Shown piece after piece: positions 1 through 13,000 of a DNA stretch of 64,000 nucleotides (position 1 is its first letter; each line of letters begins with the position of its first letter). The DNA lies in NCBI GenBank assembly GCA_032191485.1, contig JAVDOI010000016.1, positions 6,978,270 through 7,042,269 on the forward strand. Reading direction: 5' to 3'. A program made the translations under genes and the position numbers. Under the pieces are notes generated by a model. The model saw only the letters and a program-made list of their open reading frames with translations, did not search any database and was not told where the DNA came from. The stretch is from Leptoclinus maculatus (Eukaryota > Chordata > Actinopteri > Perciformes > Stichaeidae).

Positions 1-469
1 CATGTTCAAACATCACATTTTTCGTTGTGTACCGTCATCTGATGAGTCATTTAAAGCACCATGTTAAATTACAAAGCAGAACCAACTACATATTCCTTTC
101 CCATATTCCTTTCTTATCAGCATTCACAACAGTCAGATTTTGACATTTTTAATATAAATATTCATTAGTGTATATTTACAACTCAAAGACCTCTAGTTAT
201 AGGGCGGTAAATGTTTATCCAGAGCGTAAAGTTAATGTGGCTTATTAAACATGAAATGATGACTAAAGTTATCTATCAATTGTATTATATATATTATATT
301 ATATATACCTCTTTTGTTGTTTGGGTTATATTATCTTTTCTGGATGTAAGGAAAAAATTAAAAATGTAAAAACAAAATAAAAAGGTTACACTTGAGAAAT
401 GTTATAGCCTTCTCGTTCAATGTGTCTGTTAGAGGGAAACATTGTCAACAAGTACTGTAATATTTCATT

Positions 470-475
470 TTTATT
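470..475 (-). promoter_or_regulatory. candidate polyadenylation signal (AATAAA) for sorcs3
   Basis: AATAAA on the minus strand about 500 bases beyond the stop codon. The canonical hexamer is the only evidence, and in A/T-rich DNA it arises often by chance. The rest of 1-974 is A/T-rich with no gene I can support and is probably 3' UTR and flank. Confidence 0.3.
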
Positions 476-974
476 ACAATAAGTTTGCTCATCATTTTAA
501 GCCCTGTATCATGATAGTCCTTAACGGCCTAACTGTCATAGTGAGTCATGTTCATTCTCTGTCATTCAGTAACTTTAAAAAAAAATCTATACATATACAG
601 TGAAGCCTATACATTCTGCCTCTTGGTGACGCATTCATCAAAAGTACACAATGGCAGCTGAATATTCATAAAATAGATGGCGTTAATGTAGAGCCGGGAA
701 TCTTGAGGCCAATTGGACATTTTGGACAACGTTATAAGCCATTTCCAGCAATTCACCGCCCTCATACTAGAGGCCCTAGAGTCTGGCTCTGTGGATTGAT
801 CTTCATCAAGTATTGTAAAGATACTTACTCTACCCATGTGGGTTAAAAACATGACTTTGAACGATAGCAGCTATCACAGTGAAATGTGTATATAAAAAGA
901 AAACAATACCAACAAAGCAAACCATTTTAGCACAATTGTAACACAACAATCTGTACTTACTCAGTAACACAGTC

Positions 975-1039
975 TTAGACGTTTGTACAGTTTGGAAATT
1001 CCCTTGTAACAATTCTCTCCATATTTCTTCCAATTCCTC
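975..1039 (-). CDS. sorcs3: sorcs3 exon 27 (C-terminal tail and stop)
   Basis: Residues 1226-1246 and a TAA stop: GGIGRNMERIVTREFPNCTNV. Too short for ordinary ORF calling. It was found by searching for the SorCS3 C-terminus, recalled as EIPNCTSV. The acceptor GTTTTCAG and phase (G|GA) fit exon 26 exactly. The ending T-N-V fits a class I PDZ-ligand pattern. This exon is the best single argument for sorcs3 over sorcs1. Confidence 0.88.
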
Positions 1040-4000
1040 CTGAAAACATGCAAACAAAAAACAGACTAAATAAAGGGACAATCAACTGCTTAGACATTAC
1101 ATGCACATCACACGTTGGTTGTGAGGATATGATAATGAAAGCACAACTTCTTTCATATTTCTGCTTTGCCTACATGACATTGGTTTTGGGGTCAAGGAAT
1201 AACTGCCTTTAACATCAACCAATCAACACAAAATTCAGTCTTGCGTTCTATCGTATCTTTCAACTCAAGAGATCAAACGTTTTTTTATACGCTTTTACAC
1301 TTAATTATGAATTCATCAGCCATGCATATTGGTTGAAAAACCCCCCTGTTGTCTCAAAGGAACGTGGCTTCTCCGAGCAGGGCTGAGCTGGTGATGGAGG
1401 GCTGATAAGATAGGATCGCTGTGACAAGTGGGGTCGTTCAGATTGTGCAGACACTGGCTTATTCAAAGGTGGTACTTTCATCTCTCAACTGTGTCAGTAA
1501 TTTCAATTTGGTGAAGCAGCTTGAAGCCAATTTCATGTTCACCTGTATAACTAATGACCTGGCAGTAAATGCATCAAGGAAAATATCCTGCAGTAAGTTC
1601 AGATTTGCCAAAGAAAATATGAGCACATTTTAAGACTACAATATATGTAGTCTGTAGTCAAAATGTGTAAGGTAAAGGATAAGAGGAGTTTAGAAGTTTA
1701 AAATTAAGATCTGAAAGAGTAAAATTGAAGATTGAAATATCTAACGCTGGAACAAAGTTACTGTATCGCACAGAGAGCGAAGGAAAGAGACTGGCTCCTA
1801 CATTTAAGAGAGTTAGAGTGGTCCAAATATTGAATAAAAATGACTACATTTTTGTCCACATTAACATATTTACCTTTTAAGTTGATGTGGCAAACTAGAA
1901 AACAGCTGCTTATTTACCTATCCAGCAGTTACGGAGCAACATCATTATTAATTTAGAGTTGTGCTTCTACCTGACGAATGCAAGTCCAACACCTTTAAGC
2001 TCTGTTTTTGATCTCCACCAACTCCTGAAAAAACATGTGTCTCTTTAGCTGCTAAATGCGTCACTATGTTCACCAGCTAGTCTCTAACCTCTTTTCTCTA
2101 CCAAAACAACACTATGTGAGAGTAGTAAGGGCAAACAAAACAGTAAAGATGCAGGAAACAAAATCAAAACAATGCACAGAAACTATAGCTCTGGAAAAGC
2201 AGAAGGGAGAGCTGAAGATTCTGGTGATAATTCTCTGGAGGTTCATCACGATGAGCGACCTCTTCCACATTATCATTACATTCCTACATTGTTGGTCTAA
2301 AAATATCATTTATAGTGCATCAAGGATTTCACACAATTAAAAATGTAAATTACCAATGTTTGTATCACTGAATAAGATATAAGGATTATTTTAAAGGAAT
2401 AAACAGTGAAAGAGATTTAGGCATTAGTGCTAGTCTCTGATTGGCTATTAATACATATAATTAATGATGCGATTACTTGAGAGTAGCTCTAAGTAGGAAT
2501 GAGTTTCTTGTTAAATGTGTTTTATTCTTCACACTCAACTAAGAGCTCTTTTACTCCCCAGTTAGCTCTTCAATGTAAAAAGTAAACTTTAAGTGAAATA
2601 CTTGCATCACACTACCCTTCATTAAAAAAAAGTGAACTTCTCTCTTAGTGCATGAGCAGCCAGCGTCGTCTAGCAAGAGTGATGTCTACTAAAGAACTGT
2701 GGTTATGTAAATAACACTTTTTAAAGTGGAATTAATTTGTATTTCTCACATTGTGAAATACAACTACATTGCCGACAACCTCCTGCCTTGTCCTGAATTT
2801 CTTTTACAGCTTGAGGCCATGTGAGCTGTCATGTTAATCATTCAGAACCAATTTGTAATCGCGTAAATCATTACATCATTACATAAAAATGTTCATTTTA
2901 ATATGCAACGTCTTGTTTTAAATGTTCAAATCTTAATTCCATAGCTCTTGCTGCACTGTGAAACCTATGGCCAGCAGATTCTGCTTTTTCTTAGTGCTTG
3001 TAAAGCCATTTGGACTAAAATGAGAACACGTAAAATCACTGAACCCAGACATTAATTAAATTAAAACTGGTTAGTGTTTTTCCACTGGTAGGGGGCTTTT
3101 TTTCATTGGCTGGAGCAAGGCTACCTAACGGCAATGGAAACATATGTACTTTATAAAATATATTTCAGAGGGACATGAAGGGTATACTAGGCATATTTCA
3201 AGTACAATTAAATAAACATATTGAATTATTCACAATGTAATAGTGAATAATGAAGCCAATGTTCACAAAGGAGGAATGATTACTGGACAGAGGCCTGAAC
3301 TAACAGATGATTGATCATAATATGCTCTTGTAAAATGGATACAACAGACTTGTATCCCCAGCCCAAATCAGACTGCATGAAAATCAAACCAAATTTCAGA
3401 GCATTAATTAAACAGCAGGTTGTAAATTAATTTGATCTAGCGAGCCACAGATAAAAAGGTCCCATGCTGATCTGCCCTTTTGTAAATAAACATTTTCGAA
3501 AAGCCACCAAAAAGGAGTTGATTTGTTTCAGATCAACAAAGACTTGTAAAAGTACAAACAGCTGAGAAATGAAGAATAGCCAAAGTGCTGAGCGACCAGA
3601 AAAACAGCCTGCAGCCCACATGTCTTTGTCAGGAGTACTGCAATGCTACTTTTGTCAAATAATCCAGCGTCTGGAGGGACTGAGTAGTTGTCATCTAAAA
3701 GACATCACTGTGGATGTCAGCCATAGCAATCAAAAATGTAGCTTGTCCTCGTGATATCTGGTTACTGTGCTGCAATTGCTTGTGGTGTTCAATTTCCACA
3801 TATATGACACATTGATACAGAGGTTCCAGTACCGTAGATGTGTGCTGCACTTTAATTTACAGTTGTTTAAATAAAACTGAAACCATGTACTTTGTGTCTG
3901 CACCGAAATACAGTTACAATTTATTGAAAACAGATGCTCAGTGATGTGTTTAATGTTAATCAGTATCAGTCTTTTACAATTACAGCCATCCTTTAAATCC

Positions 4001-7000
4001 TGTATTAGTGTCTGAGCATTTAGGATACCAATACAATTTCATTAAAATGTCATAATATAGTAGATGTAATAAAACAAACTCATAGTATAGTATGTCATGA
4101 AAATGTAATTAAAAATGAGAAAGTGTAGTATGTCAAAAGAAGTTATGATATAGCATGTCGAAAAAAGTCATAAAAAAATCATAGTATAGTATGTAAAATA
4201 AAGTCATGAAAAAGTCATGATATAGCATTTTGAAAAAAATCATGAAAAAGTCATAGAATAGTATGTCAAAAAAGTCAGTATAGTATGTAAAATAAAGTCA
4301 TAAAAAAGTCAGTATAGTATGTCGAAAAAAGTCATAAAAAGTAATAGTATTGCATGTCAAAAAAAATACATAGATTATGTTGAAAAAAAACTCATTGAAA
4401 ATAATTTCGAAAAAAATCATTAAAAAATCATAGTATAATATGTTGAAATAAATCATTAAAAAGTCAAAGTAGTCATGAAAATAGTCATAGTGTAGTATGT
4501 TGAAAAAAGTAATTTAAAAAGTAGTAGTATTGCATGTCCAAACAAGCCATAGAATAGTATGTAGAAAAAAGTAGTTTTATAGTTATAGTATAGCATTTCG
4601 GAAAAAGAAAAAACAAGTCATAGAGTAGTGCGTCTAAAAAGTAAGAACTTCATAGCATAGTATGTCAAGAAATATACGTCACAGTATACTATATCGTCAA
4701 AGTCATGAAAATGACTAGTATCCACCCATTAGCTCACCTGGTAGAACATATGTCTCATGTCTGAAATGCTGACTCAGATTCAAAGGTTCAAATCCCTCGC
4801 ATCAAAAATCAAAATCATTTTTATTTACTACAAATGTTTTAGTTGTCATGGTCTTGGCCTTTCCTATAGTGAACATGTTATAAAATTGTCATTATGTAAA
4901 AAAAAAGTGTGGTATGTCTGAAAACTGTCACATTCCAAATGTCACATTAAAAATTGTCACTGTATAGTATGTAATGAATATATCATGTTATCGTGACATG
5001 ATGTCGTAAAAATGCCATAAAAAATGTCATAAAAAAAGTTTTGGTATACTAGTCGTCAAGTCAGAGTGTTGTCTGTCATAAAAATGTCAAGAAAAGTTAT
5101 ATGTAGTCATATTGTCTGCCATGAATATGTCATAAAAATCTCAAAGTATATTATGCCAATTACATTTTTAAAAATTATACAGATTTGAATATTCTGTATT
5201 TAATTTAGTCTTAGCAATCAAGGGCCATCACACCTGTCAAATACTGTAGTTTTCTAAATCCGAAAATACATTTACTTATGTATTTATGAAAAATAACTAA
5301 GTGAAGTACAATTGTCATGTAATTAGACTTTACGAGAGTATTTTAATTCTATACCACCTGGTACTTGCAGTTGGTAGTTAGTTTGTATGGGTACAACATT
5401 GAAATCCTGTTTACATGTTACTAATGATCTGGGCCCTGTTCCTCGTACGTCGCTAACTGATTAGCGAGATAAGTTTGAGGATGAGATCGCATATATCAGG
5501 CTTTTCCGGTTCCTCGAAGCAGGTTTAGCTCAATCACCATGGCAACACATCAATAAGCTTGAACCTGCTCCAGAGCAGGCTCAAGCTGAAGGAAGATGGA
5601 TAAGTTCACCACTCCCCCGGCAAAAATGTCATCTCCCTTCCTCATCCCATTAATGAAGGAGCGATATTAGTTAGATTAGCGTTTTATAGGGAGAGAGTTC
5701 TTCGAGATCGGTCCGTGTACGTTTTGATCGTCTGTTTTACCGTTCATTCGATGAAACGAAAATACGGAAATGTCCGTATTTTAACGGTAAAACAGATGAC
5801 TAAAACGTACACGGACCGAGATCGCCAAGATCCCTTATCACATCACGATGACTTCCTATACGAGCGCTATCGATTCTGCCGACAAGGAATCATTTATTAA
5901 CAAGACCTTCTCGAGTCATACATTGTGAACACCACACGAGCATTGACCGTCTCACAGACTGGATCATAGCCGTGAGCTGTGAGCGAGTGGTACATTATTG
6001 TACAGTGTCGGCGATGCCGCTGCATGCCGTGCTGTTCGTAAAGTTTATTTGGTGCTTAAGAAACTTATGGATGTGTTCAATACATTACCATGGCACATAT
6101 TGTATGGACTCACCATTCTGAATCATGTTTGTGTGCTTAGTTTTTACTTGCTCCCATGTCCTCTTGATGGCTGGTTAAACTACATGGGGCTTGAAAGCAC
6201 TCATAATTATATGACAGTGTTATTAGTACACCATAGCATATCATTATTGTACTCATGATAAGAATAGAGAGAATCACACAATTTCTTTTCACTGCTTCAA
6301 TTGATTGAATGTCTGATTATGAATAATATACATACTGATCCGCCCATACACAGATTCACACACACATATTCAAACTCCTAGTTCTATATGGTAATCTACA
6401 CATACATGTATATACACATGTATAGTATGATACATAAGCGCATACAGTACATATATCCTCATAAGTATCTATTAATTCGTATCAATTAGATACTCTTCGG
6501 GCTTGTTTTATCTACTTATTCTGAAAGAGTTGAGATGATTATTTTCGCTATAAGATCTCATTCGATGATGCATTCCATTAACCTTTTGGGCCCGAACAGT
6601 ACCGATCACTACCGCACAATGCAATTTTCAGTAACAAATATAATATTTCCACAACCATGCAGCATACCGTTTGAACGAAGAATTTCTCATGAACAGAAGC
6701 ATGTGTAACACTTTACACACTTTCTCAAATGACAACCTCTCGTGACCTCTCGTAAGTTTATGTCTCTTGCTTTGGCCTACTTCACTCTATTCACTCCAAT
6801 TCTTTTGTGTGTGACTACTGCCATCGTTTGCTATGATTGTGGGTGTTTTTTAGGCTTTACTGAGCCTCAGTAAGCCCCTAATTTGGAGCAAAAACGCCTA
6901 AAATGGCATACCCAAATTAAAATGTCTGTAGTTTGACTATATGCATCAATGAGGTCTTGCCAGAAAGAAAAACCCCTAAAGTTCCTTGTGAAAGTGTCAG

Positions 7001-10000
7001 AAAACCTGTAGGTCATACAGAAACAGAGCAGTGGGCCTTTGAAGTCAGTAAAAATGTAAGAGTTTTGTCCGTCTAAAATAAAAAAGCATCTTTCAGTATA
7101 AATAACTGCCTGTGGCTGTATCTGTACAGGTAAAGGACAGTATAGGGCTGTAACTACACTATCAGTGAACACCTGCCTCAAATGTATTTGAAGAAGATAG
7201 GGCAAAGTATGACCATTCTACAGTGTTCTGTCCATGAAAAGATTCATCAGAAAAAAACCGCACGTGAAAAGTGAAACCTATGAACACGTTGGTTGACAGC
7301 TTATGAAAAAGTATTAGGTTTCTACTATAAGAACTAGCCTTTTCTGAAGCCGCTAGCTCCATGGTAACATCCGCTAGTACATTCACTAGTACATTCGGGT
7401 CTGTAATGTATCTTTTGCCGTCGAAATGCTGCAAGACCTGACTTGCAGCGGTCATGGCGACTTTGGACAGTGTGTGTTTGGGCTCCTTTTGTGAAAAATC
7501 CATAAAAAATAAAAGAAAATCGATGTTTTCTTTGCAAAGATGAGGATTTTGTGCATGCTGGGATACCAAAAACGGCCATGGTTTGTGACGTAATTTTCGT
7601 AAGCAAGCCGTACGTACGGAAGGGATGGCGGTGTTAGATTTAGCCCTGATTATGGTCTTGACTTCCTCATATGCGTTGATGATCATCTCCTGCTCGCCAG
7701 CGGAGAAAAAAGACGCTCTTTCTTTTACTTTATTCGCTATTGTACTGTTAGAAAATCATGGTTTCGGTGATCGATGCTTACTCCCTTTGACGTAAAACGG
7801 GCACGCCCAATTATCCTGATGACTGAGGTCTTGCTCGACTTAGCGAGACTGTTTGAGCGCTGATCAGCCTTTGAGGAACCGAGATAGCCTGCCTTCAATC
7901 ATCTCGCTAATTCAAGCTGGATCATTGGACATTTGATCGACTTAGTTGAGCGACGTACGAGGAATAGGGCCCAGATATATATAATAATGTAACAACAACA
8001 GTCCATTTTGGCTCCATAGTGACAACTTTTACATGTACTTACACTACAAGATTTTGAATGCAGGAGTTTAACATTTAACAGAGATTGTAAATTGTGGTAT
8101 TGCTAATTTTACTAAAATAAAAGACGTTAATCTTCTTCCATCACTACTTCAAATACAGTATATTTTGTACAACACCCACTCATTGTTAATGGTGACAAGT
8201 ATTACATGTGTAGCTAACTTACCTCTGCTCCTGGCCTCCAGCTCCTTTTCCATGAGTTCTTTCGGAGAGGGAAACTCACTGAGCTTGACCTTTGACATGT
8301 TGTCATTCTGACCGACTGTACTGATCACCTCCGGTTCCTTCTCATGACTATCCTCAGCTTGAACATGGATCCAAGGGATTTTCCTAGTGACAAAGAATTA
8401 GCAGAGCTGCTGTGTAAGGTCTTCACGAACAACAAAGATACATCGTTTGTGATTTAAAAGAGAATTCAATACAAATACAGTTTACTTCCTTATCCAAGTG
8501 AACACACCTTTTGAACTTGTAGATGAAGAATGCTGCTAAACCAACAAAGACCACGGTGAGCAGCATCAGCATGGCTGACCCACTGTGGATGGAGTTTGAA
8601 TCCACAAGTGGGGCTGAAAGTCAAATGCGTGAAATGAGCGCCACATTTGGAAAAAGACAAAATGCTTTAATTTTCCTCTTAACCATGTCTTATTTTAAGG
8701 AGATCCCTTTCATCACCTCGTGTCATGTCAACAACTGCCGGTACAGTTTGAAGAGCTGCTCTATGCATGTTATCCCCTCAGGGTATTAAAAGGAATCTTT
8801 AGGAGGTCTACTGCCTCTCCCTGGGGTCCGTCATGCAGGTATCTTATGCATAGTCATGGCTTTTTAAATGCTGAGATGCAATATTCAAAGTATTCCCCCC
8901 TCCCACCTTTCTCTCCTTGAGAGAGAGAAGCCTATGAAGTTTGACCTTTCTGGATCATTTTAAAGGCAATCCAGACCTTTGTATGCAGACACAAATGAAG
9001 ACAGATCCGTTGGTGGATGAAAAGGGTAAAGCTGAGCAGGGTTGATCGACACGTTTTTGCGATATGCTAATGATCAAGTGACCCTGCCGATTTCCTCATT
9101 GCATACCAAATGCCCTCTTTGTCAATCGTGTGATTGATTGGCTGATCTCAGAAGAGAACTACTGTCTCACAGCCTCAAGTGCAAAACTGATGTAGGCTAC
9201 TGTGAAATATATTTAAATCCTGTGGTATACAGTATCATATGAATCTCACTCAGGGGTTATGGTTGTCTTTGTCTTGTTTTTTCAGTGTTTGGGGAATACT
9301 CAATCTCAAATCATAAAAAAGACACATGGTTTAACTTTTAAAGATAGACTTTAGTATTTAGTACTGTACTAAATTGGCATAAATTAAGACTAATATCTAT
9401 TTGAACACCTTTTGATGTACCTGCAAGAGGTTTTTAGATGCAACAGTTGGTCCAAGTATGCAGGAACAATGGGCAGGTTAAAAACAAACTTACCCAAAGT
9501 TTGCTGAGTCATGTAGACAATAATGTGAATATCCGCTTTCAGCTCAAACTGGACCAGGCCTTGGTTCAGGGCAGTGACAAAAATATCTGATATCTGTTTT
9601 AGGTATAAGGTAAGACACAAAAACAGAGAATGATATATTATGTTACAATAAATTAAAATTAAAATTTCTGTAAGGTAAAACATCTTCATGCACTCATCAT
9701 ATTATGAACTGGGAAATCATAACTAGCACTTCTTTAAAAAAAAAGTTCAACAAATATGATTCTTGCAAGAGTAATATAAGAACATTGACATCACTCTGAT
9801 GTCTGTATGTTGAGTATGGAGGTTTAGCCAGGAGGCAATTAGCTTAGCAGAGCATAATGACTGTGATCAGGGGGAAACAGCTAGCCTGGCTCTCTCCATG
9901 GTTCAAAAATTCAGCTACAAACACCCCGAAATTTGACTAATTCACATGTTACAGCATTTAACGCCCCCTAAAACAACATGTCATTTTTTACATTTCTATT

Positions 10001-13000
10001 GTGTACACAATACATAAGCCAGGTATAATTTGTTGATTTGCCAAAAGCGTTCAGATTGTTTTTTCATACTGTATAGTTCACATGATAAGAAATTTTATAT
10101 TTCTATAAATCATGGTTCTTACCGTCTCTAGAGCCTCCTCACTCCCTCTCTTGTGCTCACTTGATGTCTGCTCATCAGGCAGGATAAAGAGCTCTGCTGT
10201 AGATGGAAGTCCAGGATACAAAGACACCAGAAGCTGATCTTCAGGGACCCCAGATACCTGCAACGACAAGACAACAGGGAGGTATTAAGTTTGGACTTGG
10301 CTATAAAGTAAAAATAGCCAAACATCCACATTTTGACATCAACTTGAATTCAAATTCACACTAAATAACAGTATTTGGTTACTGTCGTCAAAGGTAAAAT
10401 GACACACATGGACCATAACAAATTGTGACTGCCTTATCAATACTGCATACAGATATAAAATAGTAATGGCCGTGAAAGCCGCTGGTGGCCGATGGCTGCT
10501 GGAAAGACCTCAGAGCAATATGTTCTCTATGTACCTGTGACAGAGCTGTCCGCACCACGCGGCCTACGTCCTCCCTCCACTCTGGGATGTCAGGATTGTG
10601 CTCATCAAGAGCTAGCGAGAATGACAACAGCAGCGACCTGAAGAATTCTGGGAAAAAAAGGCAAATTGATGTCTGTTAGAATATGAACGTTAATTCTGGT
10701 TTCGTTTTTTTGATTAATCTGATGTGCAGTTTTGTCTTTTCTCATTTGGCAACATACGCCTTGAAGTTAATTGCTCCTCAAGATTTCGTGTTCGCCCTCC
10801 GTGACATTTTATTCATTAGATAAGTCCATGTTGACAACAACGTGGCGTTGCTTGCAGCGTGGACCGAGAGGCATCATGCTTTCCCAGAGAAAGCATATTG
10901 CATATGCATGTAACGTGAATCACACCAATTAAAGTGCTTTGAAGACTGTCTCCCCCACTCACCTTTAACATTTATAACTTTTGAATCCTGCGTTATGGTG
11001 CTCCCAGAAGCAACCTGGACCGTGACCTTGTTTTTTCCTTCCCTCTGAAATGTGTATGAAATGCTTCCCTCCAAGGTTATAATGGGCTGAAATTTAAAAG
11101 GAAAAACACAGGGAATTTCAGAGAAAACCCTGCATCCTCTCAGCTGAATATAGAATACTACGTACACGCAGCCCTTGACATACTGTATAATGAGGTAGTG
11201 CTACAGTGAACACAATCAACGTGATTAATAAATACAACCAGCCTTCTTATCTGGATTCTCCAGAAAGACATGGTGAAGTCACGTGCAGTCACATTTAACA
11301 TGATTTGTGTGACGGCTTTTAAGATTTACACTTTGTTAACACCACATGGACATCAAGAGAAGATGGAAGAGACTACAGTAAACAGAACAAAAAGTGGCCC
11401 TGGAAAAATTGTTGGGAGTGGGAGTAGAAGCTTCTCACCTCGGAGCTGTTGTCAAACCACCAGAAGAAGGTCAATGTTCTGGTGTGACTCGGCCATACCA
11501 CCGCAGTCAGATTAACCTCCTTCCCACTGATGGCTACAATAGGAGTGGAGAGATATACACGATCCACTGGACCTGCGGCAGCAACAAATACACAGACACA
11601 TACACACATGCATGCATTACACACGTGTGCAAATGCAGGCATGAGTAAAACATTTCATCAAACATGGAGCGTTTTTTAGCTCCAGGTGTGTGTATTTCCA
11701 TTTTACAAAGCTAAAACGCATTAAAAGTATTACAGCCATGACTAAAAAGAAATAGCGGGAACGCGACTATCCATGAAAGGTAAGAGATTCATGCTATATG
11801 CACTGCCGCAGGAATGAGTAACGGTGTCTCTTATTCACATACTGGTGATGTGTAAAAACAGTGTGCTGCTGTCAGATCCCTGGTTGTTTTCAGCAGAAGC
11901 TGTCACTCTGTAAATCCCAGTCGTTCTGTAGACATGGTTGATGCCATCATCGGTCCTGCTCAGGTTAGAGTATGTGATCTTAATGCCGTCCCCGAAGTCT
12001 AGCTGGATGCTGGTCCTCAACGAGTCTCCCTGTGGACAGGTGGTAACACATGGCATCTGTCACTACAGCTTAGGTCAGGATACTTCAACACAATCACATA
12101 CAAGTGAAATAAGCACAGTCCGCTTCTAAAGTGCTTGGGCTGAGATGCCCTATAAAGCTGCGTCACAAACACTTAGCAGGTGGATATGAATGTAGGGAGA
12201 CAGAAATTCAACTGAGAAAAAGTTAAAAGAGTGCAACAGAGGTCATGAAAGTGTGCCGAGGATTTGTTTATCATCTGGTGCCATCTTGCTAGTTGATACA
12301 ATAATCCAAAACAAATAGACATAGCCCCATTAATACACTTTTTTTTCACTTTATTGCGGAACAACGGCTCAACTAAAAAGTACTTTCTCACTATCCCCTT
12401 GTGGCATGTAGCTATGCAGATAGCTTTGGTTTTATTTCACCCGACTTTGAGATATCTGTTTTTCTGCCAGACTAATATGAAAGGTCAATAGGGCTTCTTT
12501 TCAAAACATAAAAAAGTAATACATTTAAAGACTCAACAATTGTAGTTTTGAGTAAAATATCTCAAAAACAGAAAATATATTGATTGTCATGTCATTTCAT
12601 TCACACTTCAATGCCCCCTAATAACTACTTTTCCTCTGACCTTTTATTTAGCGCAATCATAATGTCAAAATCTTAATTTGTCTAATACTGAACAATATTT
12701 TCACTCAGAAAACATATGGCAGTAATCAGCCTCAGCTGTACGCTGTGTTTAGTGTTAAATAGCAGATTATTGAGAGCATATTAGCATGTTGACGTTAGCA
12801 TTTAGCTCACAGAGCATGCAGTCATGCTAGACTTATTGAAATTTAGTTGAACTGACCCTTTAAAACAATTACCAGAACTACAGCTACTGATAACACTACT
12901 GTGATTTTAGGCGATACAACTCACATCATCGAGGTAGACCATGAAAGTAACGTTGTTTCCAACAGTGGCACTGAGTTCTCCTTGACTGGTGGACAGCCTT

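Larger units (their letters stand above)
5429..7974. mobile_element. 2.5-kb DNA transposon with terminal inverted repeats
   Basis: Left end CTGGGCCCTGTTCCTCGTAC and right end (read inverted) CTGGGCCCTATTCCTCGTAC differ at one base, and the match continues to about 26 bases. AT dinucleotides on both sides could be a 2-bp target duplication. A subterminal hairpin lies at 5556-5587 (15-base arms, one mismatch) and a long inverted repeat at 5709-5818. The minus strand near the right end encodes a Myb/SANT-like segment (7580-7730). No transposase or nuclease frame is intact. The Myb-like protein points to the PIF-Harbinger/ISL2EU group; the family name is an inference. Inserted in sorcs3 intron 26. 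Confidence 0.8.

Noticed and set aside
607..852. 81-codon minus-strand frame considered as the last sorcs3 exon
   Set aside because: It lacks an acceptor in the needed phase and the NCTxV ending; the exon at 975-1039 fits phase and sequence.
4722..4803. Functional tRNA gene
   Set aside because: Boxes A and B are present, but the acceptor and T stems do not pair, so a tRNA-derived repeat is more likely.
4030..5165. CRISPR array
   Set aside because: Repeat units are diverged, A-rich and without constant spacers; the DNA is eukaryotic.
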